Assembly (NCBI RefSeq): GCF_016464705.1
Contig: NZ_JAEHOB010000013.1
Span: 1 to 64,000, forward strand
Direction of reading: 5' to 3'
Origin: Qaidamihabitans albus
Lineage (GTDB): Bacteria; Actinomycetota; Actinomycetes; Mycobacteriales; Pseudonocardiaceae
Length of the DNA stretch: 64,000 nt
Shown here: positions 8,761 to 17,474 of the stretch, in pieces
Position numbering within the stretch: the stretch's first letter is position 1
Layout of the letters: every line of letters begins with the position of its first letter
The notes under the pieces: generated by a model
Database searches by the model: none
The model's input: only the letters and a program-made list of their open reading frames with translations
Told to the model about the DNA's origin: nothing
Position numbers and translations under genes: made by a program

Positions 8761-10485
8761 ATGCCGCAACTGCGTATCGCAATGGCCCAGGTGAACCCGA
8801 CGGTCGGTGACCTGGCAGGCAACACCGAACTGCACGTCGAGTGGACCCGCAAGGCCGCCGTGGCTGGCGCGCACGTGGTCGTCTTCCCGGAGATGTCGCT
8901 GACCGGCTACCCCGTCGAGGACCTCTCCCTGCGCGCGACCTTCGCCGAGGCCTCCCGCACCGCGGTGCACGACCTCGCCCGGCTGCTCGACGAAGCCGGC
9001 TGCGGGGACGTACTCGCCTATGTCGGCTACCTGGACCAGGACGACGCCGGTCCGCGGGACGCGGCCGCCGCCCTCTTCCGCGGCGAGATGGCCGCTCGCC
9101 AGTACAAGCACCACCTGCCCAACTACGGCGTGTTCGACGAGCACCGCTGGTTCAAGCCGGGCGACACGCTCGACGTGGTGCGGCTGCACGGGCTCGACAT
9201 CGGCATGGTGATCTGCGAGGACCTCTGGCAGGACGGCGGCCCCGTCGCCGCGCTCGGCGAGGCTGGTGCCGATCTGGTGGTGGCGCCCAACGCCTCGCCC
9301 TACGAGCGGGCCAAGGACGACGTCCGGCTGCCGCTGATCGCGCGGCGCGCTGCCGAGGCTCGCGCCCCGATCGTCTACACGAACCTGGTCGGCGGCCAGG
9401 ACGACCTGGTCTTCGACGGCGACTCCATCGTCGTCGGCGCGAACGGCGAGCTGCTCGCCAGGGCGCCGCAGTTCGCCGAGGACCTGCTGCTCGTCGACCT
9501 CGACCTGCCCGCGGGCGGCCATGCGGCGGAGGGCGAGTTCGAGGGTCTCCACGTCCGCAGGCGGGTACTCGGCGCGCAGCCGCTGCCCGCCTACGACCCG
9601 TTGGCCGAACCGGCGGCGAGCGAGCCGCTGCCGGACGAGGCGGAGGTGTGGTCCGCCCTGGTCACCGGCCTGCGCGACTACGTGCACAAGAACGGCTTCC
9701 GCTCGGTGATCTTCGGCTTCTCCGGTGGCATCGACTCCGCGGTGTCCGCGGCGCTGGCCGTGGACGCGCTGGGACCGGACGCCGTGTACGGGGTCTCCAT
9801 GCCGTCGGGCTACTCCACGGAGCACTCGCGTTCCGACGCGGCGGAACTGGCGCGCAGGCTCGGCTGCCACTACCGCGTGGAGCCGGTCGAGGACATGGTG
9901 CGGGTCTACGTCGACCAGCTCAAGCTGGCGGGGACGGGGCTCGCCGAGGAGAACATCCAGGCCCGCGTGCGGGGGATGCTGCTGATGGCACTGTCCAACC
10001 TGGAGGGTCATCTGGTGCTCGCCACGGGGAACAAGACGGAGATCGCCGTGGGCTACTCGACGATCTACGGTGACGCCGTCGGCGGGTTCGCACCGATCAA
10101 GGACGTGTTCAAGACCCATGTCTGGGAGCTCGCGCGCTGGCGCAACGCCGAGGCGGAGAAGCGCGGCCAGGCGCCGCCGATCCCGGAGAACTCGATCACC
10201 AAGCCGCCGTCCGCGGAGCTGCGTCCCGACCAGGTCGACACCGACTCGCTGCCCGACTACTCGCTGCTCGACGACATCCTCGACGACTACGTGGAGGGCG
10301 ACCGCGGCTACGCGGACCTGCTCGCCGCGGGCTTCGATCCCGACGTGGTCGACCGGGTCGTGCGGATGGTGGACAGGGCCGAGTACAAGCGCCGCCAGTA
10401 CCCGCCCGGCACCAAGATCACGTTCAAGGCGTTCGGCAGGGACCGCAGGCTGCCGATCACGAACGGCTGGCGGGAGACCCACTAG
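8761..10485 (+). CDS. nadE: glutamine-dependent NAD+ synthetase
   Basis: 574 aa, two fused domains. Residues 1-270 are a nitrilase-type glutaminase with the catalytic triad E44 (FPEMSLTGYP), K116 (YKHHLP) and C152 (MVICEDLW). Residues 295-574 are the NAD synthetase proper with the PP-loop FSGGIDS (320-326). The enzyme amidates nicotinic acid adenine dinucleotide to NAD+ using ammonia channelled from glutamine, the last step of NAD biosynthesis. The ATG at 8761 begins exactly at the conserved glutaminase N terminus. It lies 58 bp downstream of secA2 and 10 bp upstream of the YqeB-like gene, so co-transcription is likely. Confidence 0.93.
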   Translation: MPQLRIAMAQVNPTVGDLAGNTELHVEWTRKAAVAGAHVVVFPEMSLTGYPVEDLSLRATFAEASRTAVHDLARLLDEAGCGDVLAYVGYLDQDDAGPRDAAAALFRGEMAARQYKHHLPNYGVFDEHRWFKPGDTLDVVRLHGLDIGMVICEDLWQDGGPVAALGEAGADLVVAPNASPYERAKDDVRLPLIARRAAEARAPIVYTNLVGGQDDLVFDGDSIVVGANGELLARAPQFAEDLLLVDLDLPAGGHAAEGEFEGLHVRRRVLGAQPLPAYDPLAEPAASEPLPDEAEVWSALVTGLRDYVHKNGFRSVIFGFSGGIDSAVSAALAVDALGPDAVYGVSMPSGYSTEHSRSDAAELARRLGCHYRVEPVEDMVRVYVDQLKLAGTGLAEENIQARVRGMLLMALSNLEGHLVLATGNKTEIAVGYSTIYGDAVGGFAPIKDVFKTHVWELARWRNAEAEKRGQAPPIPENSITKPPSAELRPDQVDTDSLPDYSLLDDILDDYVEGDRGYADLLAAGFDPDVVDRVVRMVDRAEYKRRQYPPGTKITFKAFGRDRRLPITNGWRETH

Positions 10486-10495
10486 GTTCGTCCCG

Positions 10496-11227
10496 GTGGA
10501 CCTCGGAGAACCGGCGGCGCGCCGCCCGACCGTCGTGGCGGAGCCCACGTGGGTGTTCGCCCTGCTCTGGGTGGCGTTCCCGCTGCTCGGCGCCGGCGCC
10601 GGGTGGCTGGTGCGGCTCGCCGCCGACTGGCTGGTCTCGCTGCCGTGGGCGCCGATGCAGGGGCCTGCCGAGCTCGTGTCGTCGCTGCCCGAGCCGCACG
10701 TGACCATCGGGCTGGTCGCCCTCGGCGCGCTGGCCGGCCTGGTGGTCGCCTTCCTGGCCCGGCACGAGAGCCTCACGGTCGAGGTCGCGCGCGATCGGGT
10801 GGTTCTCGCGCGCAAGGGCGCGGCGCACGAGGTCCCGGGCGAGTCGGTCGCGGCGGCGTTTCTGGACGGCAAGGACCTCGTCCTGCTCGGATCGGACACC
10901 GGGGAGCTGGCACGTGAATCCTCCGACGTGGACGCCGAACGGCTCGCGGCGGCGTTCCGGGAGCACCGGTACCGGTGGCTCGACGACGACCCTTACCGCG
11001 AGGAGTTCCGTCGCTGGGTGCCGGACACGCCCGGCCTGCCCGCCGGGGCGAACGCGCTGTTCACCGCGCGCGAACGAGCGCTGGGCCGCGGCGGCTCCGA
11101 GGAGGACGCGCGGGAGCTCCGCGACGAGCTGGCGAAGCTGGGCGTGGTGGTGCGCGATGCCGAGAAGCGGCAGTACTGGCGGCTCGCCCGGCCGGACACG
11201 GGCGGTACTTCCGAACGGGAGCGGTAG
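10496..11227 (+). CDS. YqeB-like two-helix membrane protein
   Basis: 243 aa. Two hydrophobic segments occur near the N terminus (about residues 15-40 and 60-80), followed by a mostly hydrophilic domain with an acidic-aromatic patch (RYRWLDDDPYREEFRRWVPD). This resembles conserved actinobacterial proteins annotated YqeB, whose function is unknown. GTG start at 10496, 10 bp after nadE on the same strand, so probably co-transcribed. I see no catalytic motif. Confidence 0.6.
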   Translation: MDLGEPAARRPTVVAEPTWVFALLWVAFPLLGAGAGWLVRLAADWLVSLPWAPMQGPAELVSSLPEPHVTIGLVALGALAGLVVAFLARHESLTVEVARDRVVLARKGAAHEVPGESVAAAFLDGKDLVLLGSDTGELARESSDVDAERLAAAFREHRYRWLDDDPYREEFRRWVPDTPGLPAGANALFTARERALGRGGSEEDARELRDELAKLGVVVRDAEKRQYWRLARPDTGGTSERER

Positions 11228-11233
11228 CTTCGG

Positions 11234-12049
11234 CTAGTGCGAGAGTGAAACTCCCTCACTCACCAGGCGGCGGAGGGCCGTGGGGGTGTGGCCGAGATGC
11301 TCGCGGACGGTCCGGGTGAGGTGCGCCTGGTCGGCGAAGCCGAGGTTGGCGGCGAGTGCGGCGAGGTTGGTCTCGCCCGCGGAGAGGCGCTCGATCACCG
11401 CGCCGACGCGGACCCGGTTGCGGTAGCGGGTCAGCGAGACACCGAGCTGACGGGGGAACGCCCGGCTCAGCCGGTACGGCGAGACACCGAGTAGCTCGGC
11501 GAGCGGGAACACGCCACGCGCCGCGGGATGCCCGGCCGCAATGGCCTCCCGCGCCGCCGCGACCAGCGTCCCGTCGCGTGCCCGCGCACCGTCCGGCAGC
11601 GGCCCCTCGACGACCTGCCGCACGGCGAGCGCCAGCAGGCCGAGCAACTCCTCCGCGAGCGCGAACTCCGCGTCCCCGGCCGCCGCCAGGAAGCGGCGGT
11701 GGGCCAGCTCCAGCCGCGCGTCGACGTACACCGCCGGGCGGTCCGGCCGCGCGCGCTCACCCGCCATCGCGCGCCACAGCCACGGTGCCAGCCGCACCGA
11801 CGTGCACACGTCGCCCCCGGCGGGATGCGCGAACTCCTCCTCGTCACCGGGCACCATGACGTAGCCGAGCGCCGGATCGACGTCGGTCACCACGCCCCGG
11901 CACCGCTTCCGGAACCGGCCGCGGCGGACGAGCACGACGCCGTACTCGCCGCGGGGTTCGGGGCCCGACCACCCGGCCTCCTCTCCCCGGCAGCGCACCC
12001 CGCTGACCGTGCAGCCGGGCAGGGCGGCGAGTTCGACGACTGAGTGCAC
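11234..12049 (-). CDS. AraC-family transcriptional regulator
   Basis: 271 aa. The N-terminal half has a cupin-like sensor profile. The C-terminal 100 residues form an AraC double helix-turn-helix (LAELLGVSPYRLSRAFPRQLGVSLTRY, then LAALAANLGFADQAHLTRTVREHLGHTP). It is divergent from the ogt-like gene, with a 120-bp spacer, and may regulate it or another target. Sensor ligand unknown. GTG start at 12049. Confidence 0.85.
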   Translation of the reverse strand: MHSVVELAALPGCTVSGVRCRGEEAGWSGPEPRGEYGVVLVRRGRFRKRCRGVVTDVDPALGYVMVPGDEEEFAHPAGGDVCTSVRLAPWLWRAMAGERARPDRPAVYVDARLELAHRRFLAAAGDAEFALAEELLGLLALAVRQVVEGPLPDGARARDGTLVAAAREAIAAGHPAARGVFPLAELLGVSPYRLSRAFPRQLGVSLTRYRNRVRVGAVIERLSAGETNLAALAANLGFADQAHLTRTVREHLGHTPTALRRLVSEGVSLSH

Positions 12050-12169
12050 GTCCGCACGCTACGCCCGGCCCACGACAGTCCCGGTCCGGCGCGACCGCAA
12101 GAATCTGCAAGACAAGCGGCCCGGTGCGAGGCAGGATCAGGGGCAGCGCACGCGGCGGAAAGGCGAGCC

Positions 12170-12712
12170 ATGACAGCACCCGGTTTCGCGGTCTTCGACA
12201 CCGCGATCGGCCACTGCGGCATCGCGTGGCGCGAGCACGTCATCATCGGCAGCCGGCTGCCCGAGGGTGGCGCGGCCCGGACGCGGGCCCGCCTGCTCGA
12301 ACGGTTCCCGGACGGCACCGAGCAGGTGCCGCCGCCGGCCGTCCGGCACACGATCGAAGCCGTGACCGCGCTGCTGCGCGGCGAGGCCGCCGACCTCTCC
12401 GGCGCGGTCCTCGACATGTCCGGCGTGCCGCCGTTCCACCGCCGCGTCTACGAGCTCGCGCGCACCGTCCCGCCGGGCGCGACGCTGACCTACGGCGAGA
12501 TCGCGCAGCGCCTGGGCGAGCCGGGAGCGGCCCGCGCGGTCGGGCAGGCACTCGGGAACAACCCGTTCGCGCCGATCGTGCCGTGTCACCGCGTGCTCGC
12601 CGCGGGCGGCCGGACCGGCGGCTTCTCCGCCACCGGGGGCACCGCCACCAAGCTGCGAATGCTCGACATCGAGAACGCGCACGCCGAGGCGCCCACCCTC
12701 TTCCGGCTCTGA
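12170..12712 (+). CDS. ogt: methylated-DNA--[protein]-cysteine S-methyltransferase
   Basis: 180 aa. The suicidal acceptor motif PCHRV (C139) lies in IVPCHRVLAAGG, preceded by the arginine-finger/DNA-recognition helix (AARAVGQALGNNP). The protein transfers a methyl group from O6-methylguanine to its own cysteine, repairing alkylation damage. The ATG at 12170 has a good ribosome site (AAGGCGAG). It is divergent from an AraC regulator. The stop codon abuts a MITE-like repeat unit, so the 3' flank is a recent or recurrent insertion point. Confidence 0.9.
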   Translation: MTAPGFAVFDTAIGHCGIAWREHVIIGSRLPEGGAARTRARLLERFPDGTEQVPPPAVRHTIEAVTALLRGEAADLSGAVLDMSGVPPFHRRVYELARTVPPGATLTYGEIAQRLGEPGAARAVGQALGNNPFAPIVPCHRVLAAGGRTGGFSATGGTATKLRMLDIENAHAEAPTLFRL

Positions 12713-12877
12713 GAGCCTGTCCTTGATCCCACGGAGATCCCACGGAGGCGCGGCGTTGTGCCTGGTCACCACTCGTGAGTGCGCAAGCGAGTTAGAACAC
12801 GGCTCCGCACTCACGACCGGTGACCTGCGGAAACAGCGCGCCCTGGTCCGTTGCAGCAGGTTCGAAGACAGCCTCTG
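12713..12877 (+). mobile_element. MITE-like repeat unit, copy A
   Basis: About 165 bp with imperfect terminal inverted repeats: left end AGAGCCTGTCCTTGATCC, right end (reverse complement) AGAGGCTGTCTTCGAACC, identical at 14 of 18 positions. There is no coding capacity. The interior holds palindromic repeat copy 2 flanked by GGTCACC/GGTGACC. A second copy lies in reverse orientation at 57897-58052. Copy A also has a short internal tandem duplication (ATCCCACGGAG twice). A non-autonomous transposon-derived element is the likeliest explanation, but no parent transposase is in the window. Confidence 0.6.
12773..12816. repeat. palindromic intergenic repeat, copy 2
   Basis: Arms TCGTGAGTGCG and CGCACTCACGA. 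The centre carries the minus-orientation signature CGAGTTAGAAC. It lies inside MITE-like copy A, between the convergent ogt and DUF998 genes. Confidence 0.88.
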
Positions 12878-12890
12878 ACCGCGGCGGCGC

Positions 12891-13550
12891 TCAGTCCGTC
12901 CCGCCGGGCACCCGGCCCGCGGTGAGCAGGTAGGCCGCGCCCGCGCAGATCACCGCCAGCAGGGTCACGAGCTGGACGCGCCCGACGATACCGGCGAAGT
13001 GGCCGGGTTCGAGCAACACGACCGCGAGCCACGCCAGCACCTCGATCGCGAACGCCACCGCGGCCAGCGTCCGCCAGCCGCGCGGCCACCACAGCATCAG
13101 GCTCAGCGCACCCACGATGTAGGCCAGGTTCAGCAGCGTGGACGCCGCCTCGTGTACCCGGTGCCCGGCCGAGGGGTCGGCGCACACCTCGCCCGCCGAG
13201 GCCGCGCAGTCGAGCGGGAACGCGGCGCGCAGGACCAGGAGCAGGCCGACCGCGAAGACGACGCCGACCGTGAGCCGCGCCTGCCGGTGCACCGGCGCCA
13301 GCCGCAGCAGCGGCGGGCTCGCCAGAATCAGCGCGAGCCCGGCGACCAGTTCGGCGGCGCGGAAGACGACGCCATGGGGCCGGCCCGCTGCGCCGAGCTC
13401 GCCCGGTGGCGCGTGCAGCGGCGACAACCCGGTGTCCAGCCCGAACTGCACCAGCCAGCCGAGGAGGGCGAGGGTGCCGGTCGCGAGCAGCGACACGGTC
13501 ACCGCGCGAACCGCCCCCAGCGTGGCCGGGCGGTGGAAGACCGGCGCCAT
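12891..13550 (-). CDS. DUF998-family membrane protein
   Basis: 219 aa with about six hydrophobic helices and the family's usual FPLDC/GHRVHEAAS loop (histidine-containing loop between helices 3 and 4). DUF998 proteins are integral membrane proteins of unknown function common in actinobacteria. The ATG at 13550 (MAPVFHRP) is chosen; a longer frame to 13613 lacks a plausible start region. It is divergent from panB and convergent with ogt across a MITE-like element. Confidence 0.7.
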   Translation of the reverse strand: MAPVFHRPATLGAVRAVTVSLLATGTLALLGWLVQFGLDTGLSPLHAPPGELGAAGRPHGVVFRAAELVAGLALILASPPLLRLAPVHRQARLTVGVVFAVGLLLVLRAAFPLDCAASAGEVCADPSAGHRVHEAASTLLNLAYIVGALSLMLWWPRGWRTLAAVAFAIEVLAWLAVVLLEPGHFAGIVGRVQLVTLLAVICAGAAYLLTAGRVPGGTD

Positions 13551-13756
13551 GGCGAAGTGCTTACCACGACGTCGGTGTCCGTGGGCAGCAAAGAACGTCA
13601 CCGGATTGATCACGGCCCGGCTGCGGCGGAACCGGCTTCGTGTGAACCTGGTCGCAGGGGCTTTGAGCCCACCCTCCCCGGTGCGACGCTTTGCTCAGCA
13701 ACGATCCACGACCCGGGGACCTCTCCAAGGCCTCGAGGGAAGGACGGTCGACAACG

Positions 13757-14632
13757 ATGTCCAACGCTGAAAAGGGGGGCGCAGGCGAGGTCGCCGCCCC
13801 GTACGGTTCGGGTGCCTCGGCGCAGGCCACGCCGCGCAAGAGGGTTCGCATCCATCACCTCCTCGAGCTCAAGGAACGCGGCGAGCCGTGGCCCATGCTC
13901 ACCGCCTACGACATGTACACGGCCCAGCTGTTCGACGAGGCGGGCATTCCGGTGCTGCTGGTCGGTGACTCGGCTGCCAACAACGTGTTCGGCTACGACA
14001 CCTCGCTGCCGGTGACCGTGGACGAGCTGCTGCCGCTGGTTCGTGCGGTCACCCGCTCCACCGAGCGGGCGCTCGTCGTCGCCGACCTGCCGTTCGGGTC
14101 CTACCAGCTCTCCCCGCAGCAGGCGCTGGAGACATCGGTGCGGTTCATGAAGGAAGGCCGCGCGCACGCCGTGAAGCTCGAGGGCGGGCAGAAGTTCGCG
14201 CCGCACGTCGAGGCGCTCACCTCGGCCGGGGTGCCCGTGATGGGCCACATCGGCTTCACCCCGCAGAGCGAGCACAACCTGGGCGGCTACCGCGTGCAGG
14301 GTCGCGGCGCCGCCGGGGACGAGCTGCTCGTCGACGCGGTGGCGCTGCAGGAGGCCGGCGCGTTCTCCGTCGTGATGGAGATGGTGCCCGCCGAGGTGGC
14401 GAAGCGGATCACGCACGAGCTGCGCATCCCCACGATCGGCATCGGCGCCGGGTCCGACTGCGACGCGCAGGTGCTGGTCTGGCAGGACATGGCGGGCCTG
14501 CGGCGTGGTAAGTCGCCCCGTTTCGTCAAGCGCTACGCCGACCTGGCCGGTGCGCTCTCCGGCGCGGCGCAGGCGTTCGCGGACGAGGTGCGCCGCGGCG
14601 AGTTCCCGGCCGCGGAGCACGCCTTCCACTGA
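13757..14632 (+). CDS. panB: 3-methyl-2-oxobutanoate hydroxymethyltransferase
   Basis: 291 aa. Adds a hydroxymethyl group from 5,10-methylenetetrahydrofolate to alpha-ketoisovalerate to give ketopantoate, the first step of pantothenate/CoA synthesis. A 30-residue low-complexity N terminus precedes the TIM-barrel core. Motifs: [31 protein letters not shown] (metal/substrate site), [11 protein letters not shown] and IGIGAG. The ATG at 13757 has GAGGGAAGGA upstream. It is not clustered with other pan genes here; its position near the CaeA-type peptidase matches mycobacterial gene order. Confidence 0.95.
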   Translation: MSNAEKGGAGEVAAPYGSGASAQATPRKRVRIHHLLELKERGEPWPMLTAYDMYTAQLFDEAGIPVLLVGDSAANNVFGYDTSLPVTVDELLPLVRAVTRSTERALVVADLPFGSYQLSPQQALETSVRFMKEGRAHAVKLEGGQKFAPHVEALTSAGVPVMGHIGFTPQSEHNLGGYRVQGRGAAGDELLVDAVALQEAGAFSVVMEMVPAEVAKRITHELRIPTIGIGAGSDCDAQVLVWQDMAGLRRGKSPRFVKRYADLAGALSGAAQAFADEVRRGEFPAAEHAFH

Positions 14633-14662
14633 GCCGGGCGGGGCGTAGGGCAGGGTGGCGGC

Positions 14663-15622
14663 ATGCACGAGCTGTACCCGCCCATCCGGCCCTACGCCGA
14701 GGACATGCTCGACGTCGGCGACGGCAACCAGGTCTTCTGGGAGGTCAGCGGCAACCCGGACGGCAGGCCGGTGGTCGTCCTGCACGGCGGTCCCGGCAGC
14801 GGCAGCGCCCCGCTGACCCGCAGGCACTTCGATCCCCGCCGCTACCGCATCGTGCTGTTCGACCAGCGTGGTGCGGGCCGCAGCACGCCGCACGTGACCG
14901 AGCCGGGCGCCGACCTCTCGGTCAACACCACCTGGCATCTGGTCGCCGACATGGAGCGGCTGCGCGAGCACCTGGGCATCGACCGCTGGCAGCTCTTCGG
15001 CGGCTCGTGGGGCGCCACGCTCGCGCTCGCCTACGCCCAGACCCACCCGGAGCGGGTCACCGAGATCGTGCTCCGCGGGGTGTTCACCGTCCGCCGCCGG
15101 GAGCTGGACTGGATCTACAACGGCGGCGCCGCGCACCTGTTCCCCGAGGAATGGGCGGACTACCTCGCGCCCCTCGCCGGCACCGAGGACGGCGACCTGC
15201 TCGCCGCCTACCGGCGGCTGCTCGACGATCCGGACCCCGCGGTGCGCGAACGGGCCGCGATCGCCTGGAGCGCCTGGGAGGGCGCGATCGTGTCGATGGT
15301 GCCGCAGCGCGGCTATCGCACCGGCTACAGCGCGCCGTCGTTCGCCGTGCCGTTCGCGCGCCTGGCCCTGCACTACTTCGTCCACGGCGCCTGGCTGGAC
15401 GACGGCGCGCTGATCCGCGACGCGGGCAGGCTGGCCGGGATTCCCGGTGTCCTCGTGCAGGGCCGCTACGACGCCGTGTGCCCGCCGTCGACGGCCTACG
15501 AGCTGCACCGGGCCTGGCCGGGCTCGGAGCTGGTGCTGCTCGACGGCGCCGGGCACGCGGTGACGGACCCGGGGGTGCTGGCGGCGCTGCGGACCGCGAC
15601 CGACCGTTTCGCGTGCGCGTGA
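14663..15622 (+). CDS. pip: prolyl iminopeptidase
   Basis: 319 aa alpha/beta-hydrolase without signal peptide, cytoplasmic. HGGPGSG (41-47) forms the oxyanion hole, GGSWGATLAL carries the nucleophile S115, and the late GAGHAV supplies the histidine. The enzyme releases N-terminal proline from peptides. The gene follows panB by 30 bp and may share its transcript. It is convergent with the potC-like gene. Confidence 0.9.
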   Translation: MHELYPPIRPYAEDMLDVGDGNQVFWEVSGNPDGRPVVVLHGGPGSGSAPLTRRHFDPRRYRIVLFDQRGAGRSTPHVTEPGADLSVNTTWHLVADMERLREHLGIDRWQLFGGSWGATLALAYAQTHPERVTEIVLRGVFTVRRRELDWIYNGGAAHLFPEEWADYLAPLAGTEDGDLLAAYRRLLDDPDPAVRERAAIAWSAWEGAIVSMVPQRGYRTGYSAPSFAVPFARLALHYFVHGAWLDDGALIRDAGRLAGIPGVLVQGRYDAVCPPSTAYELHRAWPGSELVLLDGAGHAVTDPGVLAALRTATDRFACA

Positions 15623-15644
15623 AGCCGGTGCCGCCGCCCGCGCA

Positions 15645-16451
15645 TCACAGCCGCCCGCCGCTGGCGGTGTCACCGGAGAGCCGCTGCGCCAGGTAGACCG
15701 GGACCGTGGACGCCACGATCAGTACCGCGGCCACCACGTTCACGACCGGCGCCTGGTTCGGCCGGAACAGGTTGTTCAGGATCCAGATCGGCAGCGTCTC
15801 CAGGCCGGCGCCGAGGGTGAACGTAGTCACGATGATCTCGTCGAAGGACAGCGCGAACGCCAGCAGGCCGCCCGCGAGCAGCGCCGAGCGCAGCATCGGG
15901 AAGGTGACCAGCCGGAACGTGGTGAGCCCGTTGGCACCGAGGTCCATCGACGCCTCCTCGAAGTTGCCGCCGAGCCTGCGCAGCCGCGCGATCACGTTGT
16001 TGAAGACCACGACGATGCAGAACGTCGCGTGCGCGACGACGACGGTGAACAGCCCGAGGTCGATGCCGAGGACCGTGCGGAACGCGTTGTTGAGCGCGAT
16101 GCCGGTGACGATGCCGGGCAGCGCGATCGGCAGGATGATCAGCAGCGAGATCGAGTCGCGCCCGAAGAAACGGTAGCGCTGCAGGGCGAACGCGGCCATC
16201 GTGCCGAGTACGAGCGCGATCGACGTCGCGGCGAGGCCGGCCCGCACGCTCGTCCACAGTGCGCTGCGCGCGCCCTCGTTGCCGATCGCCCTGCGCCACC
16301 ATTCCAACGTGAGCTCCGAGGGCGGCCAGCCGAAGGTGGTGTCGGCGTTGACCGAGTTCAGCAGCACCACGAGCAGCGGGAAGTAGATCACGCCGAGGCC
16401 CAGCACGAGCGCTCCGAACAGGACGAGCCTGGTGGTTCTGGAAACCGTCAT
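15645..16451 (-). CDS. potC: ABC transporter permease, PotC-like (polyamine)
   Basis: 268 aa, about six membrane helices. The cytoplasmic EAA loop reads EASMDLGANGLTTFRLVTFPMLR, the contact site for the ATPase. It is the last gene of the operon ALDH-potA-potD-potB-potC and separated from potB by 12 bp. Together with PotB it forms the membrane channel for a spermidine/putrescine-type importer. Exact substrate is inferred from the binding protein and neighbouring catabolic genes. Confidence 0.88.
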   Translation of the reverse strand: MTVSRTTRLVLFGALVLGLGVIYFPLLVVLLNSVNADTTFGWPPSELTLEWWRRAIGNEGARSALWTSVRAGLAATSIALVLGTMAAFALQRYRFFGRDSISLLIILPIALPGIVTGIALNNAFRTVLGIDLGLFTVVVAHATFCIVVVFNNVIARLRRLGGNFEEASMDLGANGLTTFRLVTFPMLRSALLAGGLLAFALSFDEIIVTTFTLGAGLETLPIWILNNLFRPNQAPVVNVVAAVLIVASTVPVYLAQRLSGDTASGGRL

Positions 16452-16463
16452 GGCGCGGCGCTC

Positions 16464-17402
16464 CTAGAGGTTGTCCAGCGCGCCGGTCCGGCGCACCGCG
16501 GCGAGGTAGCCGAGCATGATGACGACCGGCACGGTGGCGACGGTCGCGGCGAAGGGCAGGTTGTTGGCGGCACCGATGTTGTCGTAGACGACGTTGCCGA
16601 GCATCTGGTTGGCCCCGCCGACGATCCGCACCGAGATGTAGTCGCCGAGGGAGAGCGAGAACGTGAAGATCGAACCTGCGACGATCGCCGGGAAGGTCAG
16701 CGGCAGCACCACCGAGCGGAACGCCCGCCACGGCCGGGCACCGAGGTCTCCCGCGGCGTCCAGCAGGGAGGCGGGCAGCCGTTCCAGCCCGGCGTAGATC
16801 GGCAGGATCATGTACGGCAGCCAGAGATAGGACAGCGTCAGCACGGTGGCGAGCAGGCCGTAGCCCGGACTGTCCAGACCGAACGGTGCGAGCAGCCAGT
16901 CGATCACGCCGTTGCCGGAGAGCATGACCCGCCACGAGTAGGCCTTGACGAGGTAGCTGGCCCACAACGGGGTCATCACGGCGATCACCAGGATGCGCTG
17001 GGCACGCGGTGAGCAGAACTTGGCCATGACGAAGGCCATCGGGAACGCCAGCACGGCGTCGATCAGGGTCACCAGTGCCGCGATGCCGATGGTGCGCAGC
17101 GTGATCGTGCGGTAGACCTCGTCGGTGAACAGCGTGCGGAAGTTCTCCAGCGTCCACTCCCGCACGACCTGTCCGGTGAAGGAGTCGGTGTGCCAGAAGG
17201 CGGTGGCGAACAGGGCCGCGAGCGCGCCGAGGTAGGCCAGCCCGAGCCAGAGCATCGGCGCGGAGAGCAGCAGCCCGAGGCGCAGCCGCGGCCTGCGGCG
17301 CAGGAAGCTCGACGCCGAGTCGAGCGCCCTGCCGCGCCGTGGTGGTGCCGGCGCCGGTGGGGTTGGCGCCGGTGGCGTGGGCGTCGTGGTAGTCATCATC
17401 AT
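16464..17402 (-). CDS. potB: ABC transporter permease, PotB-like (polyamine)
   Basis: 312 aa. A proline/threonine-rich cytoplasmic N terminus of about 40 residues precedes six hydrophobic helices. The EAA loop reads DAAGDLGARPWRAFRSVVLPL. It pairs with the downstream PotC-like permease. A palindromic repeat lies in the 72-bp gap between it and potD and could attenuate transcription, leaving the permeases less expressed than the binding protein. The start is an ATG among three consecutive ones near 17402. Confidence 0.87.
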   Translation of the reverse strand: MMMTTTTPTPPAPTPPAPAPPRRGRALDSASSFLRRRPRLRLGLLLSAPMLWLGLAYLGALAALFATAFWHTDSFTGQVVREWTLENFRTLFTDEVYRTITLRTIGIAALVTLIDAVLAFPMAFVMAKFCSPRAQRILVIAVMTPLWASYLVKAYSWRVMLSGNGVIDWLLAPFGLDSPGYGLLATVLTLSYLWLPYMILPIYAGLERLPASLLDAAGDLGARPWRAFRSVVLPLTFPAIVAGSIFTFSLSLGDYISVRIVGGANQMLGNVVYDNIGAANNLPFAATVATVPVVIMLGYLAAVRRTGALDNL

Positions 17403-17415
17403 CCCCGCAGGTCAC

Positions 17416-17463
17416 GCTCGTGAGTGCGCACACGAGTTCTAACTCGCGTGCGCACTCACGAGC
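17416..17463. repeat. palindromic intergenic repeat, copy 3
   Basis: Nearly perfect 48-bp palindrome. The outer 16-bp arms GCTCGTGAGTGCGCAC and GTGCGCACTCACGAGC are exact, with GAGTT/AACTC pairing near the centre. Unlike most copies it lies inside an operon (potD to potB) rather than between convergent genes. Confidence 0.92.
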
Positions 17464-17474
17464 CCGCTGGCCGG